From contig NZ_VIVR01000001.1 in the NCBI RefSeq assembly GCF_007828955.1, positions 6,510,001-6,574,000 of the forward strand: a stretch of 64,000 nt of DNA, read 5' to 3'. The number at the start of each line of letters is the position of its first letter. The stretch's first letter is position 1. Position numbers and translations under genes: made by a program. Below the pieces are notes generated by a model, which was not told where the DNA came from, searched no databases, and saw only the letters and a list, made by a program, of their open reading frames with translations. Source of the DNA: Kitasatospora atroaurantiaca. Its GTDB lineage: Bacteria > Actinomycetota > Actinomycetes > Streptomycetales > Streptomycetaceae. Of this stretch, positions 1-9,073 are shown in pieces.

Positions 1-1
1 G

Positions 2-514
2 GTCGCCCCGATGGGTGCCGAGGAGTGGGGCTGGATGGCCCAGCTCACGGACCCGCAGGGCGGTCAGTTCGCCGTCTGGCAGCCGGGGAAGAGCCCGGGC
101 CTGGAGACGGTCGACAAGCCGGGCAGCCTGAGCTGGACGGAGCTCTACACCACCGACGCGGCGGCGGCGAAGGAGTTCTACAGCGGCCTCTTCGGCTGGC
201 AGTACGAGGACATGGACCTGCCGGGCGGCGGAGGGACGTACGTCCTCATCACCCCGGGCGGCCTCCCCAAGGAGCGCATGCACGGCGGCCTCATGCAGCT
301 CCCGTCGGAGATGCTGACCCTGACCGGCGGCCGGCCCTACTGGCACCCGGTGTTCGCGGTAGCCGACTGCGACGCCACGGTCGCCAAGGTCACCGGGAAC
401 GGCGGCACCGTGCAGATGGGCCCGGAGGACGCGGAGGGCGTCGGGCGGCTCGCCGTCTGCGTCGACCCGTCCGGGGCGGACTTCGTGGTGCTCACCCCGA
501 CGACCCCTGCGTGA
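2..514 (+). CDS. VOC (glyoxalase-fold) family protein, C-terminal part
   Basis: The reading frame is open from base 2, so the gene starts left of the window. The first visible residues (DPQGGQFAVWQPG) look like the last strand of one VOC module. They are followed by a linker and a second module beginning LSWTELYTTDAAAAKEFYSG. This is the usual layout of two-module actinobacterial VOC proteins of about 250-260 aa, so roughly the first 90-110 residues are missing. The family uses paired beta-alpha-beta-beta-beta units to hold a metal or small ligand, and the substrate cannot be told from the sequence. A strong hairpin follows the stop. Family call firm, function unknown. Confidence 0.85.
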   Translation, partial: VAPMGAEEWGWMAQLTDPQGGQFAVWQPGKSPGLETVDKPGSLSWTELYTTDAAAAKEFYSGLFGWQYEDMDLPGGGGTYVLITPGGLPKERMHGGLMQLPSEMLTLTGGRPYWHPVFAVADCDATVAKVTGNGGTVQMGPEDAEGVGRLAVCVDPSGADFVVLTPTTPA

Positions 515-536
515 CCGTCCGGGCCGGCTCCGGCTC

Positions 537-576
537 TGCGAGAGGTGTCCGGCCGGTCGGCCGGGCACCTCTCGCA
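537..576 (+). terminator. Hairpin terminator after the VOC gene
   Basis: An 11-bp perfect inverted repeat (TGCGAGAGGTG / CACCTCTCGCA) encloses a second GC-rich repeat (CCGGCCG / CGGCCGG). Almost the whole 40 bp can fold. There is no U tract, as is common for Streptomyces terminators. Confidence 0.65.
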
Positions 577-781
577 GGTTCGGGGTGGAGCCGGGTCACC
601 CGGACGGCAGTCGGGCCGGCGCGGTGTCAGGAAGCCTCGCTCGGTCACATCTGTGCTGGTCACAGGCGGTGCATACGGCCGGAGGAGGGAGCCCCGCTGC
701 TGTGGCGCGAGCGCGAGGTGGGCCGAACACTGGGCGCAGGCAGGGCAGCATCACGGACCGACTTCACCGGGAGAGCGGATC

Positions 782-1873
782 ATGCGGACGAACAACGTGC
801 TCCGAGTCATCGCCGTCGTGGTCGGTGCGGTCCTGATCGCCGGCGCGTTCGTGCTCGCGTACTTCGTCACGCCGAACTACGTGGCCCGGCTGCCCGGAGA
901 CACCGACACCAAACGCACCTACACCGGTACCTTCAAGACCCTGCTCGACGCCCAGGAGGTGGCGAAGGGCAACCTGGTGTCGGCCGTCAAGCAGAACGTC
1001 CCGCTGGCCATCGAGCGGGCCGTCAAGGTCGAGGCCACCTCGGGCAACACCGCCCTGGTCAGCGACAGCCGGACGACGACCGCCGCGGGCAACGCGGTCG
1101 AGAAGACGACCTGGCAGTATGCCGTCAACCGCAAGACCCTCGAGCCGGCCAGCAGCCACCCCTCGAGCTGGACGGTGGTCGATGCCCAGGGCCTGACGGT
1201 GAGTTGGCCGATCGGGTCGAAGAAGACGACGTACACCGGATGGCGGCCGGAGACCAAGACCACGACCCCGCTGACGTACTCGCGTACGGAGAGCAAGTCG
1301 GGCCTCAACACCTACGTGTACGAGGCGAGTCTGCCTCCCACCCGCATCACCGACACCGAGGTGCTCGCCGGGCTGCCGCCGGCCGTCCCGCAGAAGACCC
1401 TGGCGCTGGTCGCCCAGCTCGGAACCCTCTCGGCCGCGGCCAAGCTGCAACTGGCCGCACTGCTGCCGACCTTGGGTGATCCGGTGCCGCTCTCCTACAC
1501 GCTGCAGAGCGCCGACACCTTCTGGATCGAGCCCGAGACCGGCGTGGTGGTCGACACGCACCGCTCCCAGCAGCGCGTGGCCGGGGTCGTCGCCCCGAAG
1601 GACGGCACCTTCCTTCCGCTGCTGCCGGTCTCCGACGTCTCCTACCAGCAGACCGCCGACTCCGTGAAGGGCGCTGCGGACGACGCCAAGGACGGCCGCG
1701 ACGCCATCTCGCTGGTGGGCACCATCCTGCCCATCGTGTGCGGTGTGGTCGGAGCGATCCTGATCGCGGTGGCGCTTTTCCTCCGGCGTCGGGGCACCCG
1801 CGGCGCCGCCGGCCCGGATGCCGCCGGCCCGGATGCTGCCGCCACGGGCGCCGACGCCCCCGATCGCCCTTGA
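782..1873 (+). CDS. DUF3068 (PorA-like) membrane protein
   Basis: A 363-aa protein with an N-terminal transmembrane segment (about residues 7-29), a large presumably extracytoplasmic domain rich in Thr/Ser, a second transmembrane segment (about 312-334) and a short basic then Ala/Asp/Pro-rich tail. This two-TM layout and the start VARLPGDTDTKRTYTGTF match the actinobacterial DUF3068 family, sometimes labelled PorA family. No molecular function is established. The start is the ATG at 782, which opens directly into the hydrophobic segment; a longer in-frame reading would add a non-conserved Arg/Gly-rich leader. It converges on the RNA-repair operon with only 22 bp between the stops. Confidence 0.8.
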   Translation: MRTNNVLRVIAVVVGAVLIAGAFVLAYFVTPNYVARLPGDTDTKRTYTGTFKTLLDAQEVAKGNLVSAVKQNVPLAIERAVKVEATSGNTALVSDSRTTTAAGNAVEKTTWQYAVNRKTLEPASSHPSSWTVVDAQGLTVSWPIGSKKTTYTGWRPETKTTTPLTYSRTESKSGLNTYVYEASLPPTRITDTEVLAGLPPAVPQKTLALVAQLGTLSAAAKLQLAALLPTLGDPVPLSYTLQSADTFWIEPETGVVVDTHRSQQRVAGVVAPKDGTFLPLLPVSDVSYQQTADSVKGAADDAKDGRDAISLVGTILPIVCGVVGAILIAVALFLRRRGTRGAAGPDAAGPDAAATGADAPDRP

Positions 1874-1895
1874 GCGCAGTCCGGGCTCTCTCCCG

Positions 1896-4757
1896 TCAGT
1901 GCAGGGTCGGCACGGCGCCGCACTCGACCACCGTGAGCTCCACACCGGGCAGGCCCCGGCCCCACCGCTCCGCGATCTCGGTGAGCCGGGCCGTGTCCGG
2001 CGGTGTGTGACCGAGGCCGATCGCGTACCGGGTCACCGCCGGTCCGGTCTCGAACGGGCGGGGCCAGGCATGGGCGTCCGCTGCTCCGATGCCCTCGATG
2101 GCGGTGAGCAGGGCCCGGATGCGACCTCTGACGCGGCCCACGGTCTCCTCGAACTCCTCGGCGTGGACGGGGTGTACGGCCAGGACCGCCCAGGCCGCGT
2201 GCCGACGGTGCAGGGGTGGGGGCGAGAGCAGCTCGGGCCATGGGTCGGCGCCGGTCTCGGCTGCCGCTTCCAGGATCTCCCAGGCTCGGTACAGCTCCTG
2301 GGTCAGCAGGTCCAGGCCGCCCCAGCCGACCTGCTCGGTGCAGCTTCGCACCGGACGGGTCGGCGTCGTGACCGACACCGCCGCCGAGGGCGCCTGGTCG
2401 GTCGTGGTGGTGAGGCCGACCGGTTCCCGCCAGTCCCAGGCGGCCCAGGTGCCGAAGAAGTGCCGGAGCAGCTCATCGTCCGCAAGGTCCCCGGCCTCGC
2501 GCGTCGTCCGAGCGGCCAGCACGGACCAGGCAAGCCCCGGCAGTCCGCCGAACGGGGCCGAGTCGAGGCCGCGCGCCTTCGCCCATGCCTTCACCTGCCG
2601 GGCCAGCCGGGCGAAGTCGGCGTGATGGCCGACCGCGGCGCGCACCGCGTCCGCGTCGCTGACCGCGCTCAACGCGATGGCGGCAGCCTCGCCCAGCTCG
2701 GCGCGACGGGCCACCGCCTCGGCCGGGGCGAGCGCTCCGGTGCCGACCACGACGAGGTCGACGTCCAGACCACCGGTGTCCGGATCCCCGATGCTCAGCC
2801 GTAGGCCCGGCACCCTGTTGCCGGTCACCTGCCTCATCCGGGTGGCGTCCGGCACCGCCTCGGCGACCCGCGCCAGGACCTCCGACATGTCGACGTCGCC
2901 CGGGAGCGCCGCCACGAGGTCGAGGTCCGCCCCGGCCAGGGCACAGCCCATCCGCCGCGATCCGACGACGTGGACGACTCCTTCGTGCAGCGCCTCGGAG
3001 ACACGCTGGGCGATCTGCTGCGCGCGAGCGTCCCGGGCGTCGTCGCCGTCGGTGGCGGGCTTGCCCGTGCCGGCCTCGGGAAGCCAGCGGAGCTCGCCCG
3101 TGCCCAGCGCGATCGTGGCCCGTGGCCGCATCGGCTCGCCGCCCCGGCGGGAGAGCAGGACAACGTCCCCTACTCGTGCCGACATGGTGCCGAGCCGGGC
3201 GGCGCACTCGGCGGCGAGCTGCCGCGGCTGCCGGGTCCGGCCCAGGGACAGGTGCGGGGTGAAACCCTCGGAGCGACCACGGCAGCGCGGGAACCGCTCC
3301 TCCAGCGCCCGGTAGAGCTCGGCCCAAGGCTTGTCGCCGGCCGCTGCCGGGTCGAGCCAGACCGTGGCGTCCTCGCGGTGCCTGAAGCTGTGCACCCCGG
3401 CCAGCCGGGCGGTGAACGCCGCAGTTCCGGCCGCCGCCGCGGCGAGCAGTGGGGCCGCTCGCTCGAAGTCGGACTCCGGCACGAAACCGAAGAGCAGATT
3501 GACGTGCGGCGGCCACCGGCGGATCTGGGGATCGTGCTCCCAGCGGATGTCCTGGATCGTCGGCCAGAGTTCCTCGGGCGGCATCCACGCCACCGCCGTG
3601 CGGGCCGTCGGTGCGGCGTCGAGGACGTCGGCGGGCTCGGCCCCACCGAAGCTCAGTTCCGCTTCCACACCGTAATGGTCCGACACGAACAGCCCGTCCG
3701 GCGCGGGCGAGTCGCCTCGAAGGCGGGCTCGGGTCGCCTGCGGCCCGCCCGCACGCAGCAGGACCCGGTCCAGCCGGGAGGCCCGGCCGGACAGTGAGGA
3801 CACCGCAGCCAGTGGATTGACGCCCGGGTCGAACGTGGGGGTCCGGTCCTCGGGCCCGTGGGCCTGGGTCCAGGCGTCCCGCATCCCGAGCACGGCGGCC
3901 GGGCCGTCCGGGCCGTCGCTGCCGTCGTTGAAGTCGCCCACCAGGATCAGGTTGCCGTCCACGCCGGCCAACCCCTCGGTGATTCGGGCCAGTTCGGCCT
4001 GCCGCCGGGCTGCTCCCTGGTCGGAGTGGTCGCTGCTCAGGTGGGTGGCGGCCACCACGAGCGGGCCGGAGGCGGCCTGGACGGTGACGGCGGTGACGGC
4101 TTTGTGCGGGCCGAGGAGGTGGTACCCCGCCTCACGTACGGGCAGCCGGCTGAGCAGCAGCAGCCCGCTGTCCTCGACGTCCCGCCCGGTCGGGTCGGTG
4201 CCCAGGGTGTAGCCCGCGCGGACCCAGGGGGCCTGCGTCAGCATGGCGAGCAGCCCGGCCTCGACCTCCTGCAAGGCGATGATGTCCGCGTCGGCCTCCT
4301 CCAGAGCCGCCAGGAGCAGTGGGCGGCGCCGGGCGGTGTCGATCCGGTCGCTGTCGTACCGGTCCCACAGGGTGTTCCAGGTCAGCACCCGCAGGCTCGC
4401 CGTGGCCGGCGCGGCCGTCGTCGGTGTGCCGTCCGCGGGGCGCCACCCGGCGGCGGGCTCCCACGTGTACGGCGTCCTGGCCGTGAAGAAGGGCGCCCGT
4501 AGCCGACGCGGGTCCCTCACCCGGCCGGCCTCCATCGCATCGAGCCGGTCCACCCCGGCGGACCGGTCCCACACCAGCTCGCCGTCCGCCTCGACGAACA
4601 GCACCCGGTGCCAGGGGATGTCGCCTCCCGGGGCGAAGGTGTCGAGCGGTATCCGCTTGGGGGCGGCGCCGCGCTGATAGACACCCAGCACGAACCTGCC
4701 CGGGTCGAACCGAGGGTCCCAGCGCACCCGGTGGTAGATCTCCTCGCTCGTGCGCAT
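1896..4757 (-). CDS. Multidomain RNA-repair protein: MJ1316 + EEP + 2H phosphoesterase + nucleotidyltransferase
   Basis: A 953-aa protein. Residues 1-75 match the MJ1316 (former DUF504) RNA cyclic-end recognition domain ([33 protein letters not shown]). Residues 121-370 are an endonuclease/exonuclease/phosphatase fold with intact motifs (WNTLWD, LQEVE with E164, ATHL, VGDFND, RLDRVLL, SDHYGV). Residues 385-560 are a LigT-like 2H phosphoesterase with HVN at 418-420 and HLS at 502-504. Residues 575 to the end resemble archaeal/eukaryotic CCA-adding or poly(A) polymerases, with GSRRMG at 599-604, DLD at 611-613 and a third carboxylate at DVD 665-667. The likely job is recognising and healing cleaved RNA 3' ends and perhaps rebuilding lost nucleotides. 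The ATG overlaps the stop of the upstream ligase gene (TGATG), so the two proteins should be made together. Domains are firm; the pathway is inferred. Confidence 0.88.
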   Translation of the reverse strand: MRTSEEIYHRVRWDPRFDPGRFVLGVYQRGAAPKRIPLDTFAPGGDIPWHRVLFVEADGELVWDRSAGVDRLDAMEAGRVRDPRRLRAPFFTARTPYTWEPAAGWRPADGTPTTAAPATASLRVLTWNTLWDRYDSDRIDTARRRPLLLAALEEADADIIALQEVEAGLLAMLTQAPWVRAGYTLGTDPTGRDVEDSGLLLLSRLPVREAGYHLLGPHKAVTAVTVQAASGPLVVAATHLSSDHSDQGAARRQAELARITEGLAGVDGNLILVGDFNDGSDGPDGPAAVLGMRDAWTQAHGPEDRTPTFDPGVNPLAAVSSLSGRASRLDRVLLRAGGPQATRARLRGDSPAPDGLFVSDHYGVEAELSFGGAEPADVLDAAPTARTAVAWMPPEELWPTIQDIRWEHDPQIRRWPPHVNLLFGFVPESDFERAAPLLAAAAAGTAAFTARLAGVHSFRHREDATVWLDPAAAGDKPWAELYRALEERFPRCRGRSEGFTPHLSLGRTRQPRQLAAECAARLGTMSARVGDVVLLSRRGGEPMRPRATIALGTGELRWLPEAGTGKPATDGDDARDARAQQIAQRVSEALHEGVVHVVGSRRMGCALAGADLDLVAALPGDVDMSEVLARVAEAVPDATRMRQVTGNRVPGLRLSIGDPDTGGLDVDLVVVGTGALAPAEAVARRAELGEAAAIALSAVSDADAVRAAVGHHADFARLARQVKAWAKARGLDSAPFGGLPGLAWSVLAARTTREAGDLADDELLRHFFGTWAAWDWREPVGLTTTTDQAPSAAVSVTTPTRPVRSCTEQVGWGGLDLLTQELYRAWEILEAAAETGADPWPELLSPPPLHRRHAAWAVLAVHPVHAEEFEETVGRVRGRIRALLTAIEGIGAADAHAWPRPFETGPAVTRYAIGLGHTPPDTARLTEIAERWGRGLPGVELTVVECGAVPTLH

Positions 4758-6520
4758 CAGACGCCCTCCCCCTCGAGCGAGGCAGCTCCACCGAGCGTGC
4801 CGGCGACGTCTCCGACGTCTCCGTCCGGCCCGACGTACCAGGTGCGGTGCGCCTGGCCGGGGTACGGCGGGGTGAAGCGGTGCAGCTGCGAGGCGAGCAC
4901 GTCGGGTGGCACTGGGTGGGCCCGGCCCGCGTTGCGGCGGGTCAGCTCGGCCTCCTCGACCAGCACGACCGCGTGCGTGACCAGGGCGTCGCGGCGCTGC
5001 GCCACCGCCTGGACCAGGGACCGCTGGTGCTGGTTGAGAGAGGTGGCGTCCCACACCACGGTTGCGCCGGGGGCCAGGGCGCGGTCCAGGCGGTCCAGAC
5101 CCGCCCGCAGGACGTCCCCGTTGTCCCGTTGGTCCGCGCGGGACCCTCGTGCCGCGCGCAGGTCGTCGAGGCTGACGTGCGCGTCGACACCGGGGAGACG
5201 GCCCGCGAAGGTGCTCTTCCCGCTGCCGGACGGACCGACCAGGTGGATCAGCCGCGGAAAGCCCCCGGACCGCCAGCGCCAGACGGCCGCCACGGCCTCC
5301 TCGACGACGGCGATCCGCCCCCGGGCGTACGCCTCCCGCGCCTCGGCCCAGCACCGGTCTGCCGCCTCGGTCTCCAGGCCGGAGAGCGCCTCGCGCAGGC
5401 CCGCCCGCAGCGGCTCGAGCGGCGCCTCGCCGAGCAGGCCGGCGTCCTCGGAGTACAGTGCGGACCAGTCGATCTGCGCACGCGCCTCGGTAACTTCCGT
5501 ACCTGCACTGCCGTTCAGGGCTGCTGCGGCGACCGCGTGCAGGACTCCGAGATCGGCGGCGAGCGACATGCGTACCAGACCGGTCCGGCGCTCCTCGTCC
5601 GGGTAGGGGCGGTGCAGGCGGGGGTGCAGCCCGACGAGATCGGCGACGCGTCGGGCCAGCGGCAGGCCCAAGGGCCCGATCAGCCGGGGCGCCAGCGAGG
5701 CCCGCCGGGCGTCGCGCAACAACGCGGCCAGCACACCGGCCAGCCGCGCGTCGCCCGAACGCCCCAGCGCATCAAGGCTGGCGGAGACATCTGCCACGGC
5801 TGCCTCGGCGGAGGCCGGCTCCTCCCCGGCCATCCCCACGGCCGCGAGCAGGGCGGGCACATCGGGGGCCGCGCCCGAACGCACCGCCCACAGGGCGGCG
5901 GCCGGGGCCAGCCCGTTCTCCACGACGGCGGCGTGCATCCAGTGCGTGTCGGTCTGTACGTGCCTCGGGCGCACCCACTTGGCCACCCGCCGGGTGAACT
6001 CCGCCCGGCCGAAGCCCTCGACCGTCCGGACGACGTACCCCTCCTGCCGTTCGGTGTCCAGCCGCAGTGCTCGCAGTGCCCGCTCGTCGAAGGTGCCGCG
6101 CCACAGCACACGCGGCGTCGGCACTCCCCGACGGCGCAGGAAGAGCACCGTCCGGTCCCAGTCCAGGCAGCGGTCCCCGCCGTCCCAGACGGAGAACCCG
6201 TAGAACCAGCTCTCCAGCTCCTCGTACGCGATCGAGTGCCGCGCGTACAGGTTCTCCCCGCACACCCGCCACCCCTGCGGGATCGCCGCGCCGATCCGCC
6301 CATGCAGGGCCTTGACCCAGGCCCGTGACGGATGGTGTGCGGAATCCAGCGAGCGGGCGTGCAGCCCGTCCGGATAGAGGGTGGTGTTCTCCCCGTCGAG
6401 CTTCTCGGTGACCACGACCTCCTGGCCCCGCAGCCCTGACAGCTCACCGACCCGTACGTCGTCCGACGCCGCGCCCGGAGACCAGGGGAGATGCGGCGTG
6501 CGGGGGTACTGCACGTGCAT
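4757..6520 (-). CDS. RNA ligase fused to a polynucleotide-kinase-like P-loop domain
   Basis: A 587-aa protein. The N-terminal 200 residues carry nucleotidyltransferase ligase motifs: motif I EKLDGEN with the adenylated lysine at K40, [10 protein letters not shown] at 88-97, motif IV EGYVVR at 160-165 and motif V AKWVR at 180-184. This set is typical of the RNA_ligase family. Residues 230-410 are an Ala-rich helical region I do not recognise. Residues 424-587 form a P-loop kinase: Walker [10 protein letters not shown] at 429-437, LDDL at 451-454, VVWDATSLN with D491, and an Arg-rich lid around 528-533. The expected chemistry is phosphorylation of 5'-OH RNA ends followed by ATP-dependent sealing. 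It is the first gene of a two-gene operon and about 107 bp separates it from the next gene. No phosphatase domain is present; the partner supplies the EEP and 2H domains. Confidence 0.9.
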   Translation of the reverse strand: MHVQYPRTPHLPWSPGAASDDVRVGELSGLRGQEVVVTEKLDGENTTLYPDGLHARSLDSAHHPSRAWVKALHGRIGAAIPQGWRVCGENLYARHSIAYEELESWFYGFSVWDGGDRCLDWDRTVLFLRRRGVPTPRVLWRGTFDERALRALRLDTERQEGYVVRTVEGFGRAEFTRRVAKWVRPRHVQTDTHWMHAAVVENGLAPAAALWAVRSGAAPDVPALLAAVGMAGEEPASAEAAVADVSASLDALGRSGDARLAGVLAALLRDARRASLAPRLIGPLGLPLARRVADLVGLHPRLHRPYPDEERRTGLVRMSLAADLGVLHAVAAAALNGSAGTEVTEARAQIDWSALYSEDAGLLGEAPLEPLRAGLREALSGLETEAADRCWAEAREAYARGRIAVVEEAVAAVWRWRSGGFPRLIHLVGPSGSGKSTFAGRLPGVDAHVSLDDLRAARGSRADQRDNGDVLRAGLDRLDRALAPGATVVWDATSLNQHQRSLVQAVAQRRDALVTHAVVLVEEAELTRRNAGRAHPVPPDVLASQLHRFTPPYPGQAHRTWYVGPDGDVGDVAGTLGGAASLEGEGV

Positions 6521-6627
6521 GATCCGCTCCCGGCGACGAGGTTGTGACTCGCCACAATGTACGAACCCGAGGAGTGCGAATCCATCGATTAACAGCCACC
6601 GCGTGGCAGTCCTGAAAGCCCCGGGCC

Positions 6628-7440
6628 TCAGGGCGCCCTGAAGTACGTGGGGAAGCCGGGTGCGAGCCAGGGTTTGCGGCCCCAGGCGAGTGTTTTGCCC
6701 CGGGAGATGGCCTGCATGGGGGTGCAGCGACCGAGGGCCATGAGGAAGAAGGTGACGTGTTCGGAGACGATCGTGCAGTCGGGGCGGTGCGGCGGTTGCC
6801 GAGTGACCGTCACCGTGCCGTCGGCGATGGTGACGCCGAAGCGCGCGCCACCGCGCAGTCCGATCGCGTAGCGGGCGTGGCGGCCGGCGGTCGCGCGGGG
6901 GTCGACGACGCGGGGCATGGCGGTGAGGAGGAACGGAAGGGACAGGTCGACGCGCTCGCGGTCGATCATGTGCGGCTGCTTCAGGGCGCGGGCCAGGTCG
7001 TATCCGTGCCCCAGCATGTGGGTGAGCAGGTAGGAGGCCAGCGTCTCCAGGTCCATCGGGCCCATCGGGGTGAGCACGGGCTCGGTGGCGGGCCGAGCGG
7101 CGCTGTCCTCGGCGAAGGTACGGGTGTGGTGGACGATCGCGTCGGCGAGGACGGCCGGGTCGCGCTCGGGGTAGGCCGCTAGCGATTCGGCGTTGGCCGC
7201 CGCGAGGCCCGCCGGGGTTCCGTCGCCGTAGGGGCGGTCCAGGCCGCGGGCGACCTCCGCCATCAGCTGGTTGGCCAGTGCGAGGTGTGCTGCCGCCTCA
7301 CCCACGGACCACGCTGCTCCCGGTATTCGAGCCGTCGCGTAAGGGGTGGACCGGAGTATCCGGGCGATGTCCTCGGCCGTGGCCACGGTCGCCTCGATCA
7401 GTTGTGTACTCACGGAGGTACGAGCAGAGGACTCGGTCAT
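6628..7440 (-). CDS. Maleylpyruvate isomerase/DinB-type mycothiol-dependent family protein
   Basis: 270 aa. The N-terminal half is a DinB/MDMPI four-helix bundle: WSVGEAAAHLA (H52) and LLTHMLGHGYDLA (H141, H145) supply the three histidines that bind a divalent metal in this superfamily. The C-terminal 90 residues (from about 170) resemble the SCP2-like domain found behind MDMPI in actinobacteria. Members use mycothiol as thiol cofactor in isomerisation or transfer reactions, and mshC for mycothiol synthesis lies elsewhere in the window. The substrate is unknown. The gene is transcribed alone on the minus strand, ahead of the RNA-repair operon but separated by more than 100 bp. Confidence 0.78.
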   Translation of the reverse strand: MTESSARTSVSTQLIEATVATAEDIARILRSTPYATARIPGAAWSVGEAAAHLALANQLMAEVARGLDRPYGDGTPAGLAAANAESLAAYPERDPAVLADAIVHHTRTFAEDSAARPATEPVLTPMGPMDLETLASYLLTHMLGHGYDLARALKQPHMIDRERVDLSLPFLLTAMPRVVDPRATAGRHARYAIGLRGGARFGVTIADGTVTVTRQPPHRPDCTIVSEHVTFFLMALGRCTPMQAISRGKTLAWGRKPWLAPGFPTYFRAP

Positions 7441-7530
7441 GGGGACGAAGCCTGGACCATCACCGATCGGACTGTCCAGACGTTCGACGCGCCCAGGAGC
7501 GGGTACGACCGTGAGGTCCTGCCTCCCGGT

Positions 7531-8760
7531 CTACCTGCCGATGCCGCGACGCTCGCGCCAGGCTCCGGCCACCATGCGAGCTGCTGACGGGACGGAGCGC
7601 GCGAGCATGGCGAGGACGGGCGCCAGGTCGTCCCTTGCCCACCAGCCCCACTCCGTCTCCGTGGCCCGCGCAGGGGCCGACGGGGAGGTGTAGCCGTTGC
7701 GCCGGTAAGCCCACCGCGTCCGTGGGTCGATGTGCTCGACGATCAACCGGCGTCCGTTGACCGGCGGTGATTCCGGAGTCCGACGTCCCGTCATCTCCAG
7801 GTGCAGTGCGCGCACCACATCAACTCCGCCTTCGGTCTCGAAGACGCGAAACTGAGCGCCGATCCGCGGATTGAAGTCGACCAGCTTGTACTGTCCGTCC
7901 CGGCGGTCGAAGCGCCAGTCCAGAGAGGCGACCCCCACGTACCCGATCTTTTTGCAGAAGTCTGCTGCCATCTCCGCGAGCTGAGTGTTGGGTACCGAGT
8001 ACGCGCAGGCCGTGATCCCCGCATCCGCGGGAAAGGAGCGGACCTTGACCCCGGTGAACAGCAGCCGCGAACCGGACTCCGCCCCGAGGTGCAGTTGGAC
8101 TGCCCAGTCCTCGGCCTCGCTGCGCGGCAGCCACTCCTGGAGGATCACCTCGGGCTGCCGGCCCCACTCCGCTGCCCGGGTGAGCAGTTCGCGGGGGGTT
8201 GCGACGAGGGTGGTCCTGCGGAGCGGCGTTTCGACCGTCCGGGCGCACGGGTCCCGGTTCTTGGCGATGACCGGGAAGCGCGCACTGGCGGCGAACTCCT
8301 CAATCTCCCTGTAGTGGGCGGGAGATGTGGTCGCCGGCGTAGGAACGTCGTGCTGCAGGCAGAGCTCGTACAACCCCTGCTTGCTGGCGAGCCGGCGGGT
8401 CAGTCCCGCCGGGGTTCTCGGCGCGAGGAAGTACTCCGCGAGCTCGTCCAGGTGCTCCGCGATCAGGACTGCGGCTCGCTCGTCGGTGGGGATGAGCAGA
8501 GTGCGGCGCCCGATCCGCCGACCGATCCGGACCAGGCCTGCCACGAGCCTCTCCGGGTCTTCGGCACCCGTCGTCGGCCAGACGAAGGCCTCCCTGAGAT
8601 AGCGCGAGACGCCGGCTGGAGTGAAGCGGTCCTCGGTGACGGCGTACATCGGTACCCCGAGCCGTCCCAGGGTGCGGATCGCCGCTACGCCGCCGTGATG
8701 CAGTGGATAGTGGCCGATCTTCACGAGCAGGGCCGGAACGGAAACATCAAGGGAAAGCAT
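7531..8760 (-). CDS. ATP-grasp family carboxylate ligase
   Basis: 409 aa with a pre-ATP-grasp N-terminal part (KIGHYPLHHGGVAAIRTLGR) and an ATP-grasp core: FPVIAKNRDP as the ATP-binding lysine strand, VILQEWLPRSEAEDW as the adenine-binding strand, and FDRRDGQYKLVDFNPRIGAQF with the metal-binding D..N pair near the end. ATP-grasp enzymes join a carboxylate to an amine or thiol through an acyl-phosphate. It heads the minus-strand side of a glycan-like gene cluster, so it may decorate a polymer or make an activated precursor. The substrate cannot be read from the sequence. Weaker alternative: a carbamoyl-phosphate-synthase-like ligase in natural-product assembly. Confidence 0.8.
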   Translation of the reverse strand: MLSLDVSVPALLVKIGHYPLHHGGVAAIRTLGRLGVPMYAVTEDRFTPAGVSRYLREAFVWPTTGAEDPERLVAGLVRIGRRIGRRTLLIPTDERAAVLIAEHLDELAEYFLAPRTPAGLTRRLASKQGLYELCLQHDVPTPATTSPAHYREIEEFAASARFPVIAKNRDPCARTVETPLRRTTLVATPRELLTRAAEWGRQPEVILQEWLPRSEAEDWAVQLHLGAESGSRLLFTGVKVRSFPADAGITACAYSVPNTQLAEMAADFCKKIGYVGVASLDWRFDRRDGQYKLVDFNPRIGAQFRVFETEGGVDVVRALHLEMTGRRTPESPPVNGRRLIVEHIDPRTRWAYRRNGYTSPSAPARATETEWGWWARDDLAPVLAMLARSVPSAARMVAGAWRERRGIGR

Positions 8761-9073
8761 CTGGCACCCCTTTTTGCGATACGTGCACAGAAAGGCGGTG
8801 AAACCAATCGCCGGCCTGGAGCATATGCCCAGCAGCGTCCGTGAGCTCGCAAGGCGGCACGTGTGTCGATGGCCGGTCGTCCGTCCGGCTTGCGCCTATC
8901 GGCCAAGGGAGGTGGCTGAAGTCGAGGCACCGGATGGAGCGGCTGCCGACGTTAGGCCATCGGGGCGTGACCGGTGTGTCGGGCCCGCCGAAGTCGGATC
9001 GGTATCGAACGTTGCGCTAGCGTGCCGTTGAGTGGGCCGAATGGTGGCTATTTGAAGTGATGGAGATCATTCG
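8761..9073. other. Divergent intergenic region, no gene seen
   Basis: A 313-bp gap between the divergent ATP-grasp and glycosyltransferase genes that must hold both promoters. A TAGCGT hexamer at 9018-9023 is a possible -10 for the plus-strand gene, with no convincing -35. GGAG at 9062-9065 is the ribosome-binding site for the ATG at 9074. I see no RNA gene or long repeat. Confidence 0.4.

Noticed and set aside
545-781. Upstream extension of the DUF3068 gene
   Set aside because: The longer frame crosses the terminator of the preceding gene and encodes Arg/Gly-rich sequence; the ATG at 782 directly precedes the signal-anchor segment.
4757-6520. Reading this protein as a DNA ligase
   Set aside because: It lacks the OB fold, zinc finger and BRCT domains of DNA ligases; motif spacing and the fused kinase fit RNA ligases better.
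8774-9031. A possible 85-codon gene in the divergent ATP-grasp/glycosyltransferase gap
   Set aside because: No ribosome-binding site, no recognisable domain and an Arg/Ala/Val-rich translation; the gap must also hold two promoters.
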